Positions 46,484 to 58,588 of a stretch of DNA of 64,000 nucleotides are shown here, one piece after another. The position numbers and the translations under genes were made by a program. The DNA lies in the NCBI RefSeq assembly GCF_036588685.1, contig NC_086386.1, forward strand, positions 34,277,883-34,341,882, given 5' to 3'. The stretch's first letter is position 1. Each line of letters opens with the position of its first letter. The DNA comes from Mytilus trossulus. Lineage: Eukaryota; Mollusca; Bivalvia; Mytilida; Mytilidae. The notes under the pieces are model-generated. The model was not told where the DNA came from and did not search any database. It saw only the letters and a program-made list of their open reading frames with translations.

Positions 46484-49400
46484 ATGAAGGATTTATTTAG
46501 ATTGTTTGTTTTGAAGTTATTTATCATATATTGTAATGGTAAGTTATTGATAATGAACATTCTTTTTATTTCTTTATGTCTTATAATATATAAAGGTCTA
46601 TGAAGGGAACATCTTGTATTTATAGTCAATATTTTTTTTTCTTTTTCTTTATTGAATTCTTCCACCCGTTATTCTTTGCTTTAGTAAGCGATTTTTGTTT
46701 CTTCACTTTTCCAAGTGGTTTTCTTGGTGATGTGTATCTTCACTTTCGATAATTATGTCGAAAATGGTTGCTGTGAATATTTCATTATATAGAATGAATA
46801 TTACCAAAAGAGGTTTCTTATCCGTTTGCCCTTTTGAACATTAACATATTAGTATGTTGACGCAATCTGCACATTCTTAGTAAACATGTTGTTTTATTCA
46901 AATGAAAGAAAAACAGAGCGGCATATACGTGACGATGTATAATATAAGACAATTCAAGAAATATAAAAGTAAGTAGAGATGATGCACTGACCCTTGAGGA
47001 TATTATACATCATTTTTGAAATTTACACCAATTTCCTCACATATTAGATGTTTTTTTGTTTGTTTATAAGACATCTACCAGTTGATACGATATCCCAGGG
47101 CTGTATTTCCTTTAGTTATTTCCTTGAGAAAGATAGCTGCTTACAAGGAAGTAATTGAACCAAGAGTTCCAAGGGGTAAATTTGAAATCATCCTTTTACA
47201 AATTAAACGGACGCTATCACGATTGTGTTGATCGTATATGTTTCTATTGTCGTAACTACAATCCAGTACCTTTCCGCATTGATGTGATCTACCTAATTTT
47301 ACCCAGTTTTTACTTACATAAGCAACACAACACGTGCCACATATGTACATGTAGCATGTGCCACTTATAAAAAGATTTTGATATCAGTTTCAATAGTATA
47401 CCTCTTTACCATAATAGATCCGCAGATTACTGACTTAGAATTTATAAGGAAAGTTAGAGAACTAGTCTGACACTTAGTGAAGCCGACATGAAGGACCCCC
47501 ACTTAAAATGTCCATACTTTCCCTCATTTGAACGAGGATGTTTTTAAAAACTTAAATGATTTATGATCATTTATATGTTCACATTTTCTTGGTTTCCAAC
47601 TACATTTTGATTCTGTTCACACATTTTTGTAAAATTAATAGAATTTTATGCGACTGTCATACAAGTCAGTGAGAGGTTTGACTTGCTATAAAACCGATGA
47701 AGTCCAACATTTTCTACATAAGAAAATGCATGTACCTAGCCAGGAATATGACAGTTGATATCAATTCATTTAATGTGTCTGAGTTTTGATTAAGGCCTTC
47801 CGTTTTGAATGTTTCTCGGCCTTTTTTTTGTGATTTTACTTTTTACATTTTGTTTCAACATATCAAATACTATCACAGTCGTCCTATCGGAATTTGTTTA
47901 AAAAAAATGATTCATTTCAATTTCACATTAAATTAATTTATTTCACGTATTCATGTTTACTTAGATTCCACATTTGTTTGTAATTCTATTCAAGAAAGAG
48001 AGATTTCGGGATGGTTTAACGTTTTTTTACAAGTATTTGCATGTATAAAATATAAAATGTGTAGTTACATATCTTAAATTATTTCTTTGGGATAAGGTTT
48101 AAAAACGATTTCTTCAATCAGATAACTTCATGAGCCAAGAAAAGGAGGTCAAGGTCAGATTAACGAAAAGAAAACAACACGTTACAGTTGCTTAGAAAAA
48201 GAAAAAAATACTAATGTACCATAAGAATGAGGTCAATATAAAAAAGAAGTTGTGGTATGATTGCCAATGAGACAACTATCCACAAAATACCAAAATGACA
48301 CAGACATTAACAACTATAGGTCACCGTTCGGCCTTTAGCCGCATATTCAGCTATAAAAGGCCCCGATAAGGCAATATAAAACAATTTAAACGAGAAAACT
48401 AACGGTCTTATTTATGTAAAAAAAAAATGAAGGTCAGATAAACCATGCAAGACAGACATGTACACCTTATAATAAATTTATGCATTAAAGATAGTTGACT
48501 CTTTGTTTATTATATCTAAGAAACAAACTTAATCATGAAAACTTAACATTGACCAATGAACCATCAAAATGAGGTCAAGGTCAGATGATACCTGCCAGAT
48601 AGATTATACAGCTTACAATCCTTTAATAGAAAACACATAGGTGACCTATTGCTTATAGTTTAAGATCAAACAGACCAAAGCACAATGAACCGTAAAAATG
48701 AGGTCAAGCTAACATGCGAGACTAGCATGTATATCATAAAAAATGCCATATACCTAATATAGGCGACTTATTACATATCATATCAAAAAAGGACCAAAAC
48801 TCAAAAACTTAACCTTGACCACTGAACCATGAACTTGAAGTCAAGGTCAGATGAAGCATGCCAGATCGACATGTACACTGTGGAATCATTGCATACACCA
48901 GATATAGTACACCTATTGCATACAGTAATAAAAAGACCCAGACCAAAACACAAAAACTTAAATATAACCTTTCAACCATGAAAAAGAGGCCAAGGTCAGA
49001 TGACACCTGCCAGTTGGACATATACACCTTACAATCCTTTCATACACTAAATTTACTTGCCCTATTGCTTATAATTTCTGAGATATCGACTTGACCACCA
49101 AAATTTAACCTTGTTCACTGATTCATGAAATGAGGCCAATGTCATGTGAAAACTGTATGACGAACATGAGAACCTTGCAAGGTACGCACATATAAGATAT
49201 AGTTATCGTATTACTCATAATATGAGAAAAATAACTGCTGTACCTATATTTTGACCGTAATATATTATGTCGTTTTGTTCACAAATCGTTGTAAATATAA
49301 CGGAATTTGATGCGATTGTCATATAAGTGAGAGGTTTCGCGCTAAAAAAAACCCCAGGTTAAATCGACCTTATTCTGAATTTGAAGATTCCTGTTTCGGG

Positions 49401-52400
49401 AGCCTGACAGTTGTTGTCAATTCGTTTGCTGTGTTGTGTTGTCTCATTTGATTTTGACATTTAATTAGGGTCTTTGCGATTTAATTTTTGTCGAAGTTCA
49501 GGATTTTGTGATTTAACTTTTTATCAAACGAAAAACTGAACGTTTTTCAAGTAGTTACTGAACCATAAAAATGAGGTCAAGGTCAATTGAAATGTGACAG
49601 ACATAAACCTTGTAACATAAGGCATATATAGTCTAAGTATGAAACATTCATGTGTTTTACAAAAAAGGAAACAACTTGTGTCTGGTGTTTTACTTTCTAA
49701 CTTATAAAGCTTTTTTTTTTTTTAAAGAAGTGAACTAACGCCGCTGCCGCCAGATCACTATTTATATGTTGAGCTTTCAGTGACAAGGTTTCAGACTCGA
49801 CAATAAAAATGTTCAAATAAATCTTTGTGTTTTTCAGCAATTTGTGAGTATCCTGATTGGATACAGAATAAAGTTTGGAATGATCAGAGTGGTCAGTTAA
49901 CCTTCAGCGTCACCACCATGACAGGGTGGAGCTATCGTTTATATTCAGACATCATTACAGAATGGGAATGTTTCCTACAGTTCAAAAACGAAACTTTTGT
50001 GGCTTCTAGGTAATTAAAATAACGGTATAACATTATTTCAATGTATGTCTCATTTTAGTTTACACCAGTACTAAAAATATATAAAAAAAAAAATTTACAT
50101 TGGAAATGTGTTTATCTGTAGATAAGAATATACGTAAATGAAATGAAACTAAATATAGAGATAAAGGCAAAATATTTGTTTTTATTACTAGTATTTTTTT
50201 TTAACTTGTGAGTTATTTCTAATCGGAAAATTAGTTTATATTATAGGTGACCGTAGGCCTCAGTCGAAACGAACTATAAAAATAAGTTAAAAAAAAGGCT
50301 TAACTCATTAGATTGTTACAATTAGAAATACATCTAATAAAAACTGGGTGGACATGTCCGGATATTTGTATATTCAAACAACAAAAAGGAAATAACTACT
50401 GATCTCAGAGTACTCACAGTTACTGACAGCTAGTTCAAAGCTTCTAACACAACTAATAAAACAATTAAACATTTAATAATGAATTATCAATTATCAATTA
50501 GTAAACATCCAACATATATATCGTGGATTTAGTGTAAAGACGTCATAAACAGTCAGAGAAATGCCAAGATACGGAGTGCCTGGAAAGAACCACCGACATT
50601 CGATAGGAAAACTGACAATTCTAGTCAATTAAGATTGGATTCGAGCGCACCCTCACGAGCGAGGTTCGAACTCACAACCTCAGTGACTGGCAAGTGATTA
50701 CAGTAGTTGCTACTTAGACCACTCGGCCACCGAGGCCCCTCCGTAAAAAAATGAGGATTGTTTATAGTTAAGATTGTTTATAATTTTGGGAATGATTTTA
50801 CCTACAGGAATAGAACAATTATAGATTTGGTAGTTATGAAATTATAATTTTGTTATTTTTTTATATTTTATAGATCAAAAGATACCCATACGATTTTTGG
50901 AACACATTACAGGGCATATCTTTGTCAGAAATTTGATAAAACAGAGAAAAATGTCACATACTACAACCTGATGGCTGGTGAGAATGCTTTACATATTAAA
51001 ACAACTTTATATACACCAAAAATATTCAATGTGCTTGTGTCATTCTTTTCTCGGGTGTCTCTTCGCTACTTCAAGTTTTCCTCTTTCTTCCTTTTTTTCT
51101 TTCATCAGAGTCATTGAAATGTTTATTGTGAACCATTCATTTTCTAGGTGGAGACTTGTATGTCAAATCATTGAAAATGTGGCAATAATGTGGTTTTATT
51201 TCTTGTGGCATAATTACCAAAAATTGCATTTACCCAAAGAAACTTAGTAATACTTTAAATAAAAATAACATAAACAGCCGCAGTTATTTTTTTCTTGATT
51301 TAGACATTTCAATTTCTAAAAGGAAACTCCATAATAAGATTTAAGACAAAGGAGACATTTTTTATTCCGCCTATGTTCCGTTTGCTCCATCATACGATGT
51401 TCTTGGGACATAGATTCCATGTAAACTCAACGGACCTTTCAACAAACCTTTAAACACACTTACAAGTAAAGGTTATCCTATTAGTTTTGTAATTAGATCT
51501 TTGATTATTGTTAACATTTGTCATGATATATATTAATACTAATGATCCTACCGCCCGTACATACTTTAATATTGGCAATGCATAAATCATTCTTTTTTGA
51601 CTGTCCATTGCGTTAAGACACTAAATCCATTGGTTGTGTTTTGATTGATTTTAGTCTTTGAAGAATGATTTTTTGTTTTGGCTTTTAACTGCGAGTACTC
51701 TCAAATTTTACTTTCGTTTTGATATGACCTGTAGACACAATTTGTTATGCATTTCTGTAATTCAATATGTGGTTGGTTTGTGTAATATCTCGTCTCATAT
51801 TTTCAATATGTACCGCCTTGGTTTATAATTATTTAAAAGTATGAAAATACATTTTCACCTCTTTCTCGTACTCTGAACAATAAATTTTTCAAACAATGTT
51901 ATTTCCGTACACCGAAAATTAAAATTATGATATTCAAATTCACACTTGTACATTGTTTTATTAAAAGTTATTTTGTCCAAGGTAAGAGTTGTCTTTATGA
52001 CAATAATAACAAAACAAGCAACATTTCAGATATAACTGAGAGGGGAGAAAGAGTCCATATTACCAATGAAGTTCCAGATAATATATGCGACGTCTGTTCA
52101 GGCCCAGGTGATGACGGGTCTTATTTCATATCAGGTAAATAAACTCATCATAGAAACCAGGATGAAATTTAGTATTTACGCCTGACGCCGGTTTCGTCTA
52201 CAAAAGACTCGCAAGCGACGCTCGAATCCAAAAAAAAGTTAAACACGCCAAATAAACTACGAAGTTGAAGAGCATTGATTAATTATTCCAAACTAAATGC
52301 TTGAAATTTACATCAAAGCAAATAAAACATACAATTTGTAACTCATAAACAATTCTATAGCGGTTGCAATGATATATAATGGATGCGTATTGATGACATG

Positions 52401-53810
52401 GATTGATAAGTTAAATCAGAATAAATAGCATATATGTATTACCATTCACAAATGAACGGATTGCTTATTTGTAGATTTTCTGTTTAATCCTGAAATCATG
52501 TTAACTGAAATATATATACTAAAATTTAGAATGGAAAGAAGGAATATGTTAAAGAGACAACAACCAGACTAAAGAGCAGATAACGACCGAAATCCACCAG
52601 TGCGTCTTCAATGCATTGAGAAAATACTGCACAGGCGCTGGGCCGTAAATAGAAATTTGTACTGTTTCAGTGAAAATTGACGTCATACTAAACTCCAAAA
52701 CATATAAATAAACTAAAATTAAAAAACATACAAGACTAACAAAGGCCAGATTAAAAAAAAACACATGTGGCAATACGCACAGTAAAACTCAGTTTAAAAG
52801 ACGTCCGATTCCAATGTCAGAACATGTAACATAAGAAACAAATCAAATTGACAATGACACATAAATAAACAAAGGGCTACAAGCAGTTACTAACATGCCG
52901 CATGCGTAGCCTTTGGAAACACATACCGACACATACTTTTAGTAAACCTTTACAGCAATGATGATTTATAGTTGTGGAAGTATGTTGGCATGCTTTTATA
53001 CCTTTTTAAAACTTTTTACCTTGTTTAAGAAGTTTACCGTCTTATCGTGGCTTGTTGGAAATAAATGTAATTATCCATTTAAGATTATCTTTCTATCAAA
53101 GATATACGAGAAAAAGTTTTGCAACTTCATTATACTTTGTACGACGAAGGGGAAGAGATATATTGATTTTAATATCAATAACAGACGCACTTTTTGAAAA
53201 AGGAACGTTTTGTGACTACACTTATTAAAACAGCTCTCGGCGTCAGTTTTCATTCTTTTTTTAACTTTAGTTCGCGTACATTTTAGGAGTACTCTTTGTT
53301 GAGATTACAGACATAAGGGATTTGTTTTTGTTAATAAATTTTAAAAAGCTGTATACAACTGTTGCCTTTGTTTGTTCAATTATTCAAATCATGAAATATA
53401 TTTCCTTACATTAAAATATCAAATTATGATATCAATGAAGTCACTGAATCAGTCTATTGATATGTTATTTTATTTAAGTCGACAGTAATTCTAGCTATGA
53501 GGCTGATCATCAAGATGGATGCAATCCATGTTTGAAAAACTGTGATCATCCAGGAACGCCATTAATTACAGCAACTTCCAAACCAGGTGACAATAAAACA
53601 CAAGTGTATGAAAGAGCCCCAACTCGTTTTAACAATAAAGATGTGACTTCTGAAAATTCATCGAATGCCAAGCTTATTGGTGGGATAACAGGCGCTGTGT
53701 CATTTATATTACTGGTCACAATCTTAATGGTATGGCTGACAAGACGTGGCTTCTGTGTAACTAACGTATTAGAGACTTTCTATGAGGAAAAACACTTTCA
53801 CACGACTTGA
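46484..53810 (+). CDS. Five-exon gene for a 271-aa glycosylated type I membrane protein
   Basis: Exons: 46484-46538, 49838-50009, 50874-50977, 51982-52134, 53479-53810. All introns are GT-AG and phases match (1, 2, 1, 1). Exon 1 gives a signal peptide (MKDLFRLFVLKLFIIYCN). The ectodomain begins AICEYPDWIQNKVWNDQSGQ and carries GWSYRLYS, WECFLQF and YRAYLCQKF. Further on are two CxxC pairs (ICDVC, CNPC) and about seven N-glycosylation sequons. Residues about 226-248 (GGITGAVSFILLVTILMVWL) span the membrane, followed by RR and a 20-residue tail. The C..P.W.....W spacing recalls the DUF7044-type ectodomains of invertebrate surface proteins, but this is tentative. A poly(A) signal is at 53947. 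Introns hold satellite and retroelement copies. Likely a cell-surface protein; ligand unknown. Confidence 0.75.
47130..47240 (+). mobile_element. PLE coding scrap in intron 1
   Basis: The plus strand reads EVIEPRVPRGKFEIILLQI and breaks off. It resembles the PRVPNGK-type block of mussel Penelope-like elements that I recall. Too short to place further. Confidence 0.4.
47640..47845 (+). repeat. Dispersed repeat, related to 49265-49510
   Basis: GAATTTTATGCGACTGTCATAC, AGTGAGAGGTTTGACTTGCT and GGAATATGACAGTTGATATC match GAATTTGATGCGATTGTCAT and the following segment at 49300-49420. Both copies lie in intron 1 in the same orientation. Confidence 0.6.
48122..49240 (+). repeat. Molluscan satellite, ~145-bp unit, about six copies, in intron 1
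   Basis: Each unit has ACCATGAAAATGAGGTCAAG, GTCAGATGA, TGCCAGA, ACATGTACACCTTACAAT and CTATTGCTTATA-type segments. Starts lie near 48140, 48575, 48695, 48830, 48975 and 49125, and a stray unit at 49556-49640. The first unit is split by a Rep-A insertion. Confidence 0.75.
48237..48428 (+). repeat. Rep-A insertion inside the satellite
   Basis: AAGAAGTTGTGGTATGATTG through GGCCCCGATAAGGCAAT to CTTATTTATG and an A run. The bases before (ATGAGGTCAA) and after (GGTCAGATAA) join to restore a normal satellite unit. Confidence 0.8.
49265..49510 (+). repeat. Dispersed repeat, partner of 47640-47845
   Basis: GTCATATAAGTGAGAGGTTT, GGGAGCCTGACAGTTGTTGT and TCATTTGATTTTGACATTTA. No ORF. Confidence 0.55.
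50241..50575 (+). repeat. Interior Rep-A fragment in intron 2
   Basis: GGCTTAACTCATTAGATTGT, GTACTCACAGTTACTGACAG and ATTTAGTGTAAAGACGTCAT follow the order of the 3' UTR of the PLE-like element at 54-56 kb. Unlike other copies it lacks the anchored terminal segment. Confidence 0.65.
50560..50742 (-). repeat. tRNA-derived SINE in intron 2
   Basis: On the minus strand from 50742 there is a tRNA-like head with an A-box (TGGCCGAGTGGTCTAAG) and B-box (GAGTTCGAACC), then a body ending GGTGGTTCTTTCCAGGCACT near 50570. This is the standard RNA polymerase III SINE layout. It abuts the Rep-A fragment. Confidence 0.85.
52150..52290 (-). repeat. Retrozyme-like fragment in intron 4
   Basis: The minus-strand core at about 52177-52225 reads CTTGCGAGTC, TTTTGTA, GACGAAACC, then a short stem ending GGCGTA. 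Stem II and GAAAC are kept but the CUGAUGA box is mutated. It is the 5'-type partner of the copy at 62.5 kb (CGAATCCAAAAAAAAGTTAA). Confidence 0.65.
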
Positions 53811-53946
53811 ATCATTACAGCATTTGACATTCATTTTTAAAATGTGACTTTTATCGTTTGAATCAAGAATCATACATGACATACATGCCCTTATACATGC
53901 ATTAGTGGATACATTTGAAGAGTGATGCCTATTTGAAACGAAAGTG

Positions 53947-53952
53947 AATAAA
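53947..53952 (+). promoter_or_regulatory. Poly(A) signal AATAAA of the membrane-protein gene
   Basis: Canonical hexamer 137 bases after the stop at 53810. Confidence 0.5.
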
Positions 53953-54253
53953 ACATTTGAAACCATTAAGTGAACATACACAATCACACAAAACTAAGGA
54001 TTTATCCAAATAAAATAATGAAGAATACTAAGTTAATCAAAATGCTAATGGAATGCAGACGAAACAAGTATGACAACAAAAAGCATATGATACCCGGCAG
54101 CGAAACATTCATAGGTTGAGATCGTATTAAATAGTGTCAAATTCATTAGTTTGTGTTTACCAAAGATCTAAACTTTTTAAATATGCAAATGTTTTGTATT
54201 TCTTTTCTCCTTTCGGGTTAGTCTTCTACTTTATTTGCCATGCAATATTAATA

Positions 54254-57200
54254 AGAAGATGTGGTATGATTGCCAATGAGACAACTATCCACAAAAGACC
54301 AAAATGACACAAACATTAACAACTATAAGTCATCGTACAGCCTTCAACAATGAGCAACGCCTATACCGCATAGTCAGCTATAAAAGGCCCCGATAAGACA
54401 ATGTAAAACAATTCAAACGAGAAAACTAACGGCCTTATTTATGTAAAAAAATGAACGAAAAACAAATATGTAACACATAAACAAACGACAACCACTGAAT
54501 TACAGGCTCCTGACTTGGGACAGGCGCATACATAAATAATGTGGCGAAGTGAAACATGTTAGCGGAATCCCAACCCTCCCCCTAACCTGGGCTAGTGGTA
54601 TAACAGTACAACATGAGAACGAACTATAAAAATCAGTTGAAAAAGGCTTAACTCATCAGATAGACAAACTAGAGGCTCCAAAGAGCCTGTGTCGCTCACC
54701 TTGGTCTAAGTGAATATTAAACAAAGGAAGCAGATGGATTCATGACAAAATTGTGTTTTGGTGATGGTGATGTGTTTGTAAATCTTACTTTACTAGTCTT
54801 GCTGCTTACATTTATCTCTATCTATAATGAACTTGGCCCAGTAGTTTCAGTGGAAAATGTTAATAAAAATTTACAAATTTTATGAAAATTGTTAAAAATT
54901 GACTATAAAGGACAATAACTCCTTAGGGGGTCAATTGAACATTTCGGTCATGTTGACTTATTTGTAAATCTTACTTTGCTGAACATAATTGCTGTTTACA
55001 GTTTATCTCTATCTATAATAAAATTTAAGATAATAACCAAAAACAGCAAAAATTCCTTAAAATTACCGATTCAGGGGCAGCAACCCAACAATGGGTTGTC
55101 AGATTCATCTGAAAATTATAGGGCAGATAGATCTTGATCTGATTAATAATTTTACCCCTTGTTGGATTTGCTCTAAATGCTTTGGTTTTTGAGTAATAAG
55201 TCAAAAACTGCATTTTACCCCTATGTTCTATTTTTAGCTGTGGCGGCCATCTTGATTTGATAGTCCGGTCACCGGACACATGTTTAAAACTAGATACCCC
55301 AAAGATGATTATTGCCAAGTCTGGATTAATTTGGCCCAGTAGTTTCAGAGGAGAAGATTTTTGTAAAAGATAACTAAGATTTACGAAAAATGGTTAAAAA
55401 TTGACTATAAAGGGCAATTACTCCTAAACGGGTCAACTGACCATTTCGGTCATGATGACTTATTTGTAAATCCTACTTTGCAAAACATTATTGCTGTTTA
55501 CAGTTTATCTCTATCTATAATAATATTCAAGATAATAACCAAAAACTGCAAAATTTCCACAAAATTACCAATTCAGGGGCAGCAACCCAACAACGGGTTG
55601 ACCGATTCATCTGAAAATTTCAGGGCAGATAGATCTTGACCTGATAAACATTTTTACCCTCTGTCAGATTTCCTCTAAATGCTTTGCTTTTTGAGTTATA
55701 AGCCAAAAACTGCATTTTACCCCTATGTTCTATTTTTAGCCGTGGCGGCCATCTTGGTTGGTTGACCGGGTCACGCCACACATTTTTTAAACTAGATACC
55801 CCAATGATGATTGTGGCCAAGTTTGGTTCAATTTGGCCCTGTAGTTTCAGAGGAGAAGATTTTTGTAAAAGTTAACAACGACGACGGACGACGGACGACG
55901 GACGACGGACGCCGGACGCAAAGTGATGGGAAAAGCTCACTTGGCCCTTCGGGCCAGGTGAGCTAAAAATACAAGTGGACGTGGCCGGGTATTTATACAT
56001 CTCGACACAAAAAGACACAATGAACAGATCTGAAAGTACTCGCAGTTATCTGACAGCTAGTTCAAAGCCACTAACAACTAATAAAAAAATCATGCCTCTA
56101 AGACTAAACAATCAATCCGTACACATCCAACATACAATGGATTTAGTGTAAAGACGTCATAAACAGCCAGAGAAAAACATGACCTTGTGCAATGCCAAGT
56201 TACAGGTATCGACAGATTGTAGATCCATGAAAATGTATATGTATATAACATACTAGTAATATTTAGTTAGCTTTTAATCTACTGATAACAAAATCAATAT
56301 TTATACCAATAAAAACAATATTCAATGATCTTATAACGGTGTTCAATAGGTAACCTTTTAGAATAAGTTTATTTAAAGGAGCAACAAGTTTACATGAATC
56401 ATTTTTAAATTTCCGGGCACGGTTAACAACATTTCCGTAAAAATGAGGATGTGCTATCCCGTTTGAAATAAGTTTTCTACAGGTACAACCAAACTTCAAA
56501 ACCAAATCTTTATATCTATGGAAAAATTTATTAAAGGTTTTAAGTAATTTATGGTAAAGATATCCCTGGTTTAATAATTTACCAGTAATACATAGGTTGC
56601 GTTCGTTAAAATAAAAAAACGTCACAACAGACACGGGCATAGCGAACAAGTTGTGAAATATAAACACCGTGAGATGGTGCCAAAGGAACATCACCATCTA
56701 AAAATGGAAAATTAACAATAGGGAACGAAAAATCGTATCTTTTGTCGTAAATTTTAGTGTTTAGTTTCCCGTTTAAAACCGAAATATCTAAATCCAGAAA
56801 AGGACAGTTATTTCCGAATACATTTGATTTATTAAAAGTAAGTTCCTTGGGGTAGATTTCTGCAGTATATGAGAAAATTCTTGATTATTTAACGAAAAAA
56901 TATCATCAAGATAACGGTAAGTGTTGTTGATTTTATCAATTAAAAGCAATTTCGACGGGTCTTTACTGAATTTAGTCATAAACTGTTATTCGTTACAGTA
57001 CAAAAACAAGTCTGCTATTAAAGGGGCACAATTAGTGCCCATGGGGATACATACAACCTGTCAATAAATATTTTATTTACATTTGAAATCTTCTATAAAT
57101 TAATTATGACTGAAATTGATTCGCTAGATATTTGTATTTGACATTTTTAATAGAATTTGTATAAGAGAATTTTTATGATAACTAGTAGTATGAATTAACA

Positions 57201-57400
57201 ATGAGAACAAATGGTCGTTTAACTTAGTCATCGTAACGAATCATCACCCGAATAATTCAGTCGATATATTCCGTTTATCTCCGTTAACTTCATTAACCTT
57301 GCAATTAGGACAAATCGATTAAAAGGCGGGACTAAATTATTCGGGTTAATGGAATCCCCGACATCATATATAAGATATATATGTAATTGGGTACTACATT
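54254..57400 (-). mobile_element. PLE-like retroelement whose 3' end is Rep-A
   Basis: The minus strand carries a broken RT. IPMGTNCAPLIADLFLYCNE lies at about 57050-56990 and is followed by a stop. FMTKFSKDPSKLLLIDKINN and the catalytic RYLDDIF lie near 56915. After a frameshift come FNERNLCITGKLLNQGY, KFGCTCRKLISNGIAHPHF and a last block ending FVISRLKAN at 56263. No GIY-YIG domain follows. The 3' UTR runs to 54254 and ends in the complement of AGAAGATGTGGTATGATTGC, the anchored end shared by every complete-ended Rep-A copy. A 1.3-kb repeat (54668-55965) is inserted in the UTR. A few bases of 5' RT similarity fade beyond 57100. Confidence 0.75.
54668..55965. mobile_element. 1.3-kb molluscan repeat inserted in the PLE 3' UTR
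   Basis: Begins AGAGGCTCCAAAGAGCCTGT and GTCGCTCACC, and ends GCTCACTTGGCCCTTCGGGC and CAGGTGAGCT. It contains two diverged tandem halves about 500 bp apart, each with ATTTCGGTCATG, GGGGCAGCAACCCAACAA and GGCGGCCATCTTG. A GACGACG minisatellite lies at 55875-55920. Minus-strand ORFs of 66-97 codons in each half recur in many copies of this repeat and are not host genes. Removing it rejoins the flanking Rep-A sequence. Confidence 0.75.
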
Positions 57401-58171
57401 TTGGATTATTTATAAATGAAATTAATATTACCGTCTTTTAACTGAAAATTATTGTTTTTGCCTTAATTTTCTTGTCAATGATTTGCCGTGAGTATCATTC
57501 TAGTGCCTTGTGATAAAATCTATACAGTCTTTTTTACCGTCCTCTCTCGTACACTTGAACAGAAATCATACAATATTGAATAAATCAAATATTAACAGGT
57601 TGTTGTTGAATGCAAAGTCTTAAAACGGAACCCATTTTACTTAATCCTTATAACAACTACACTTCGTGCTGCATTCACCTCAATGCAAAATACAATGAGC
57701 TCTCCAATAGGCGACATAAGTATATCTTTTCTAGATACTTGCTTCTTTATACGGATTTTCTAAAATACAGAAGACAACCAACACCAGATGGCTGCGACAG
57801 CTTGACTTTGTACAGCCACAAATTGTAGTGGGGATCATTCAGGTGCGTGTAAACCGACCACCTGTTGGTATCTCGAACATATTTTATAAATCTGAAACAC
57901 TCATTCAAAAAACTGCAGACTACTACTATCAATAAGAAATTTATAAAAGCACGTCAGTTGGAAAGCACGGAAAATGTGTGATTGATATCATAGGAACAGT
58001 TTTGGTATCATCACCAACTGGTTGGGTATTTCCGTTCAATGTAAATTAGAAACAACACTTAAAAGCGCAGAATTTGTGAGAGACCTGTAATAATTGCAAA
58101 TCCTGATATAATATATATAACTCGGAAAAAAAATCAACCCGAATAATGACATTGTTATGTGTTATACTTCA
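57401..58171. other. Unassigned stretch upstream of the PLE-like element
   Basis: A 72-codon plus ORF at 57610-57828 has no recognised motif. No repeat identified. Confidence 0.4.
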
Positions 58172-58588
58172 CAATGAGACAAATGACAAAGTTAAGAGAG
58201 ACTAAACATGATGTGAATGTACGCAATTACAGATTATCGTACGGCCTTAAACAATGAGCATTACCCATACCGTATATTAAGCTTGAGAAGGCTCTTCATG
58301 GCAAAATATAAAACAGTTCAAAGGACTAAAAAATGCTAAAAATTATTGCGAAAAAACATTATGACAACCACTTAAATTTGCCCAATTTCAACACCATGCA
58401 GTTACGAATAAACCATGTTCCGAAAAGGTAAAATCACAAAAATACTGAACTCAGAGGAAAATCAATTAGGAAAGTCCATAATCATATGGCAAAATCAAAT
58501 AACAAAACGCATCAAAAACGAATGGACAAGAACTGTCATATTCCTGACTTGGTACAGGCATTTTCAAATGTAGAAAATGGTGGGTTAA
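58172..58588 (+). repeat. Degenerate Rep-A-like segment followed by the left half of a long dispersed repeat
   Basis: Bases 58172-58400 keep TACGGCCTTAAACAATGAGC and related Rep-A words. From about 58430 another mussel repeat begins (AATCACAAAAATACTGAACT, ACTGTCATATTCCTGACTTG). It is broken at 58588 by a MITE and resumes at 59311. Confidence 0.6.

Noticed and set aside
48122-49240. CRISPR-like regular repeats
   Set aside because: Units are ~145 bp with no short identical repeats or unique spacers; a molluscan satellite.
55025-55820. Minus ORFs with SRWPPQLKIEHRGKMQF-type sequence as a host gene
   Set aside because: They occur in both halves of a dispersed repeat and are not joined by splice signals; treated as part of the repeat.
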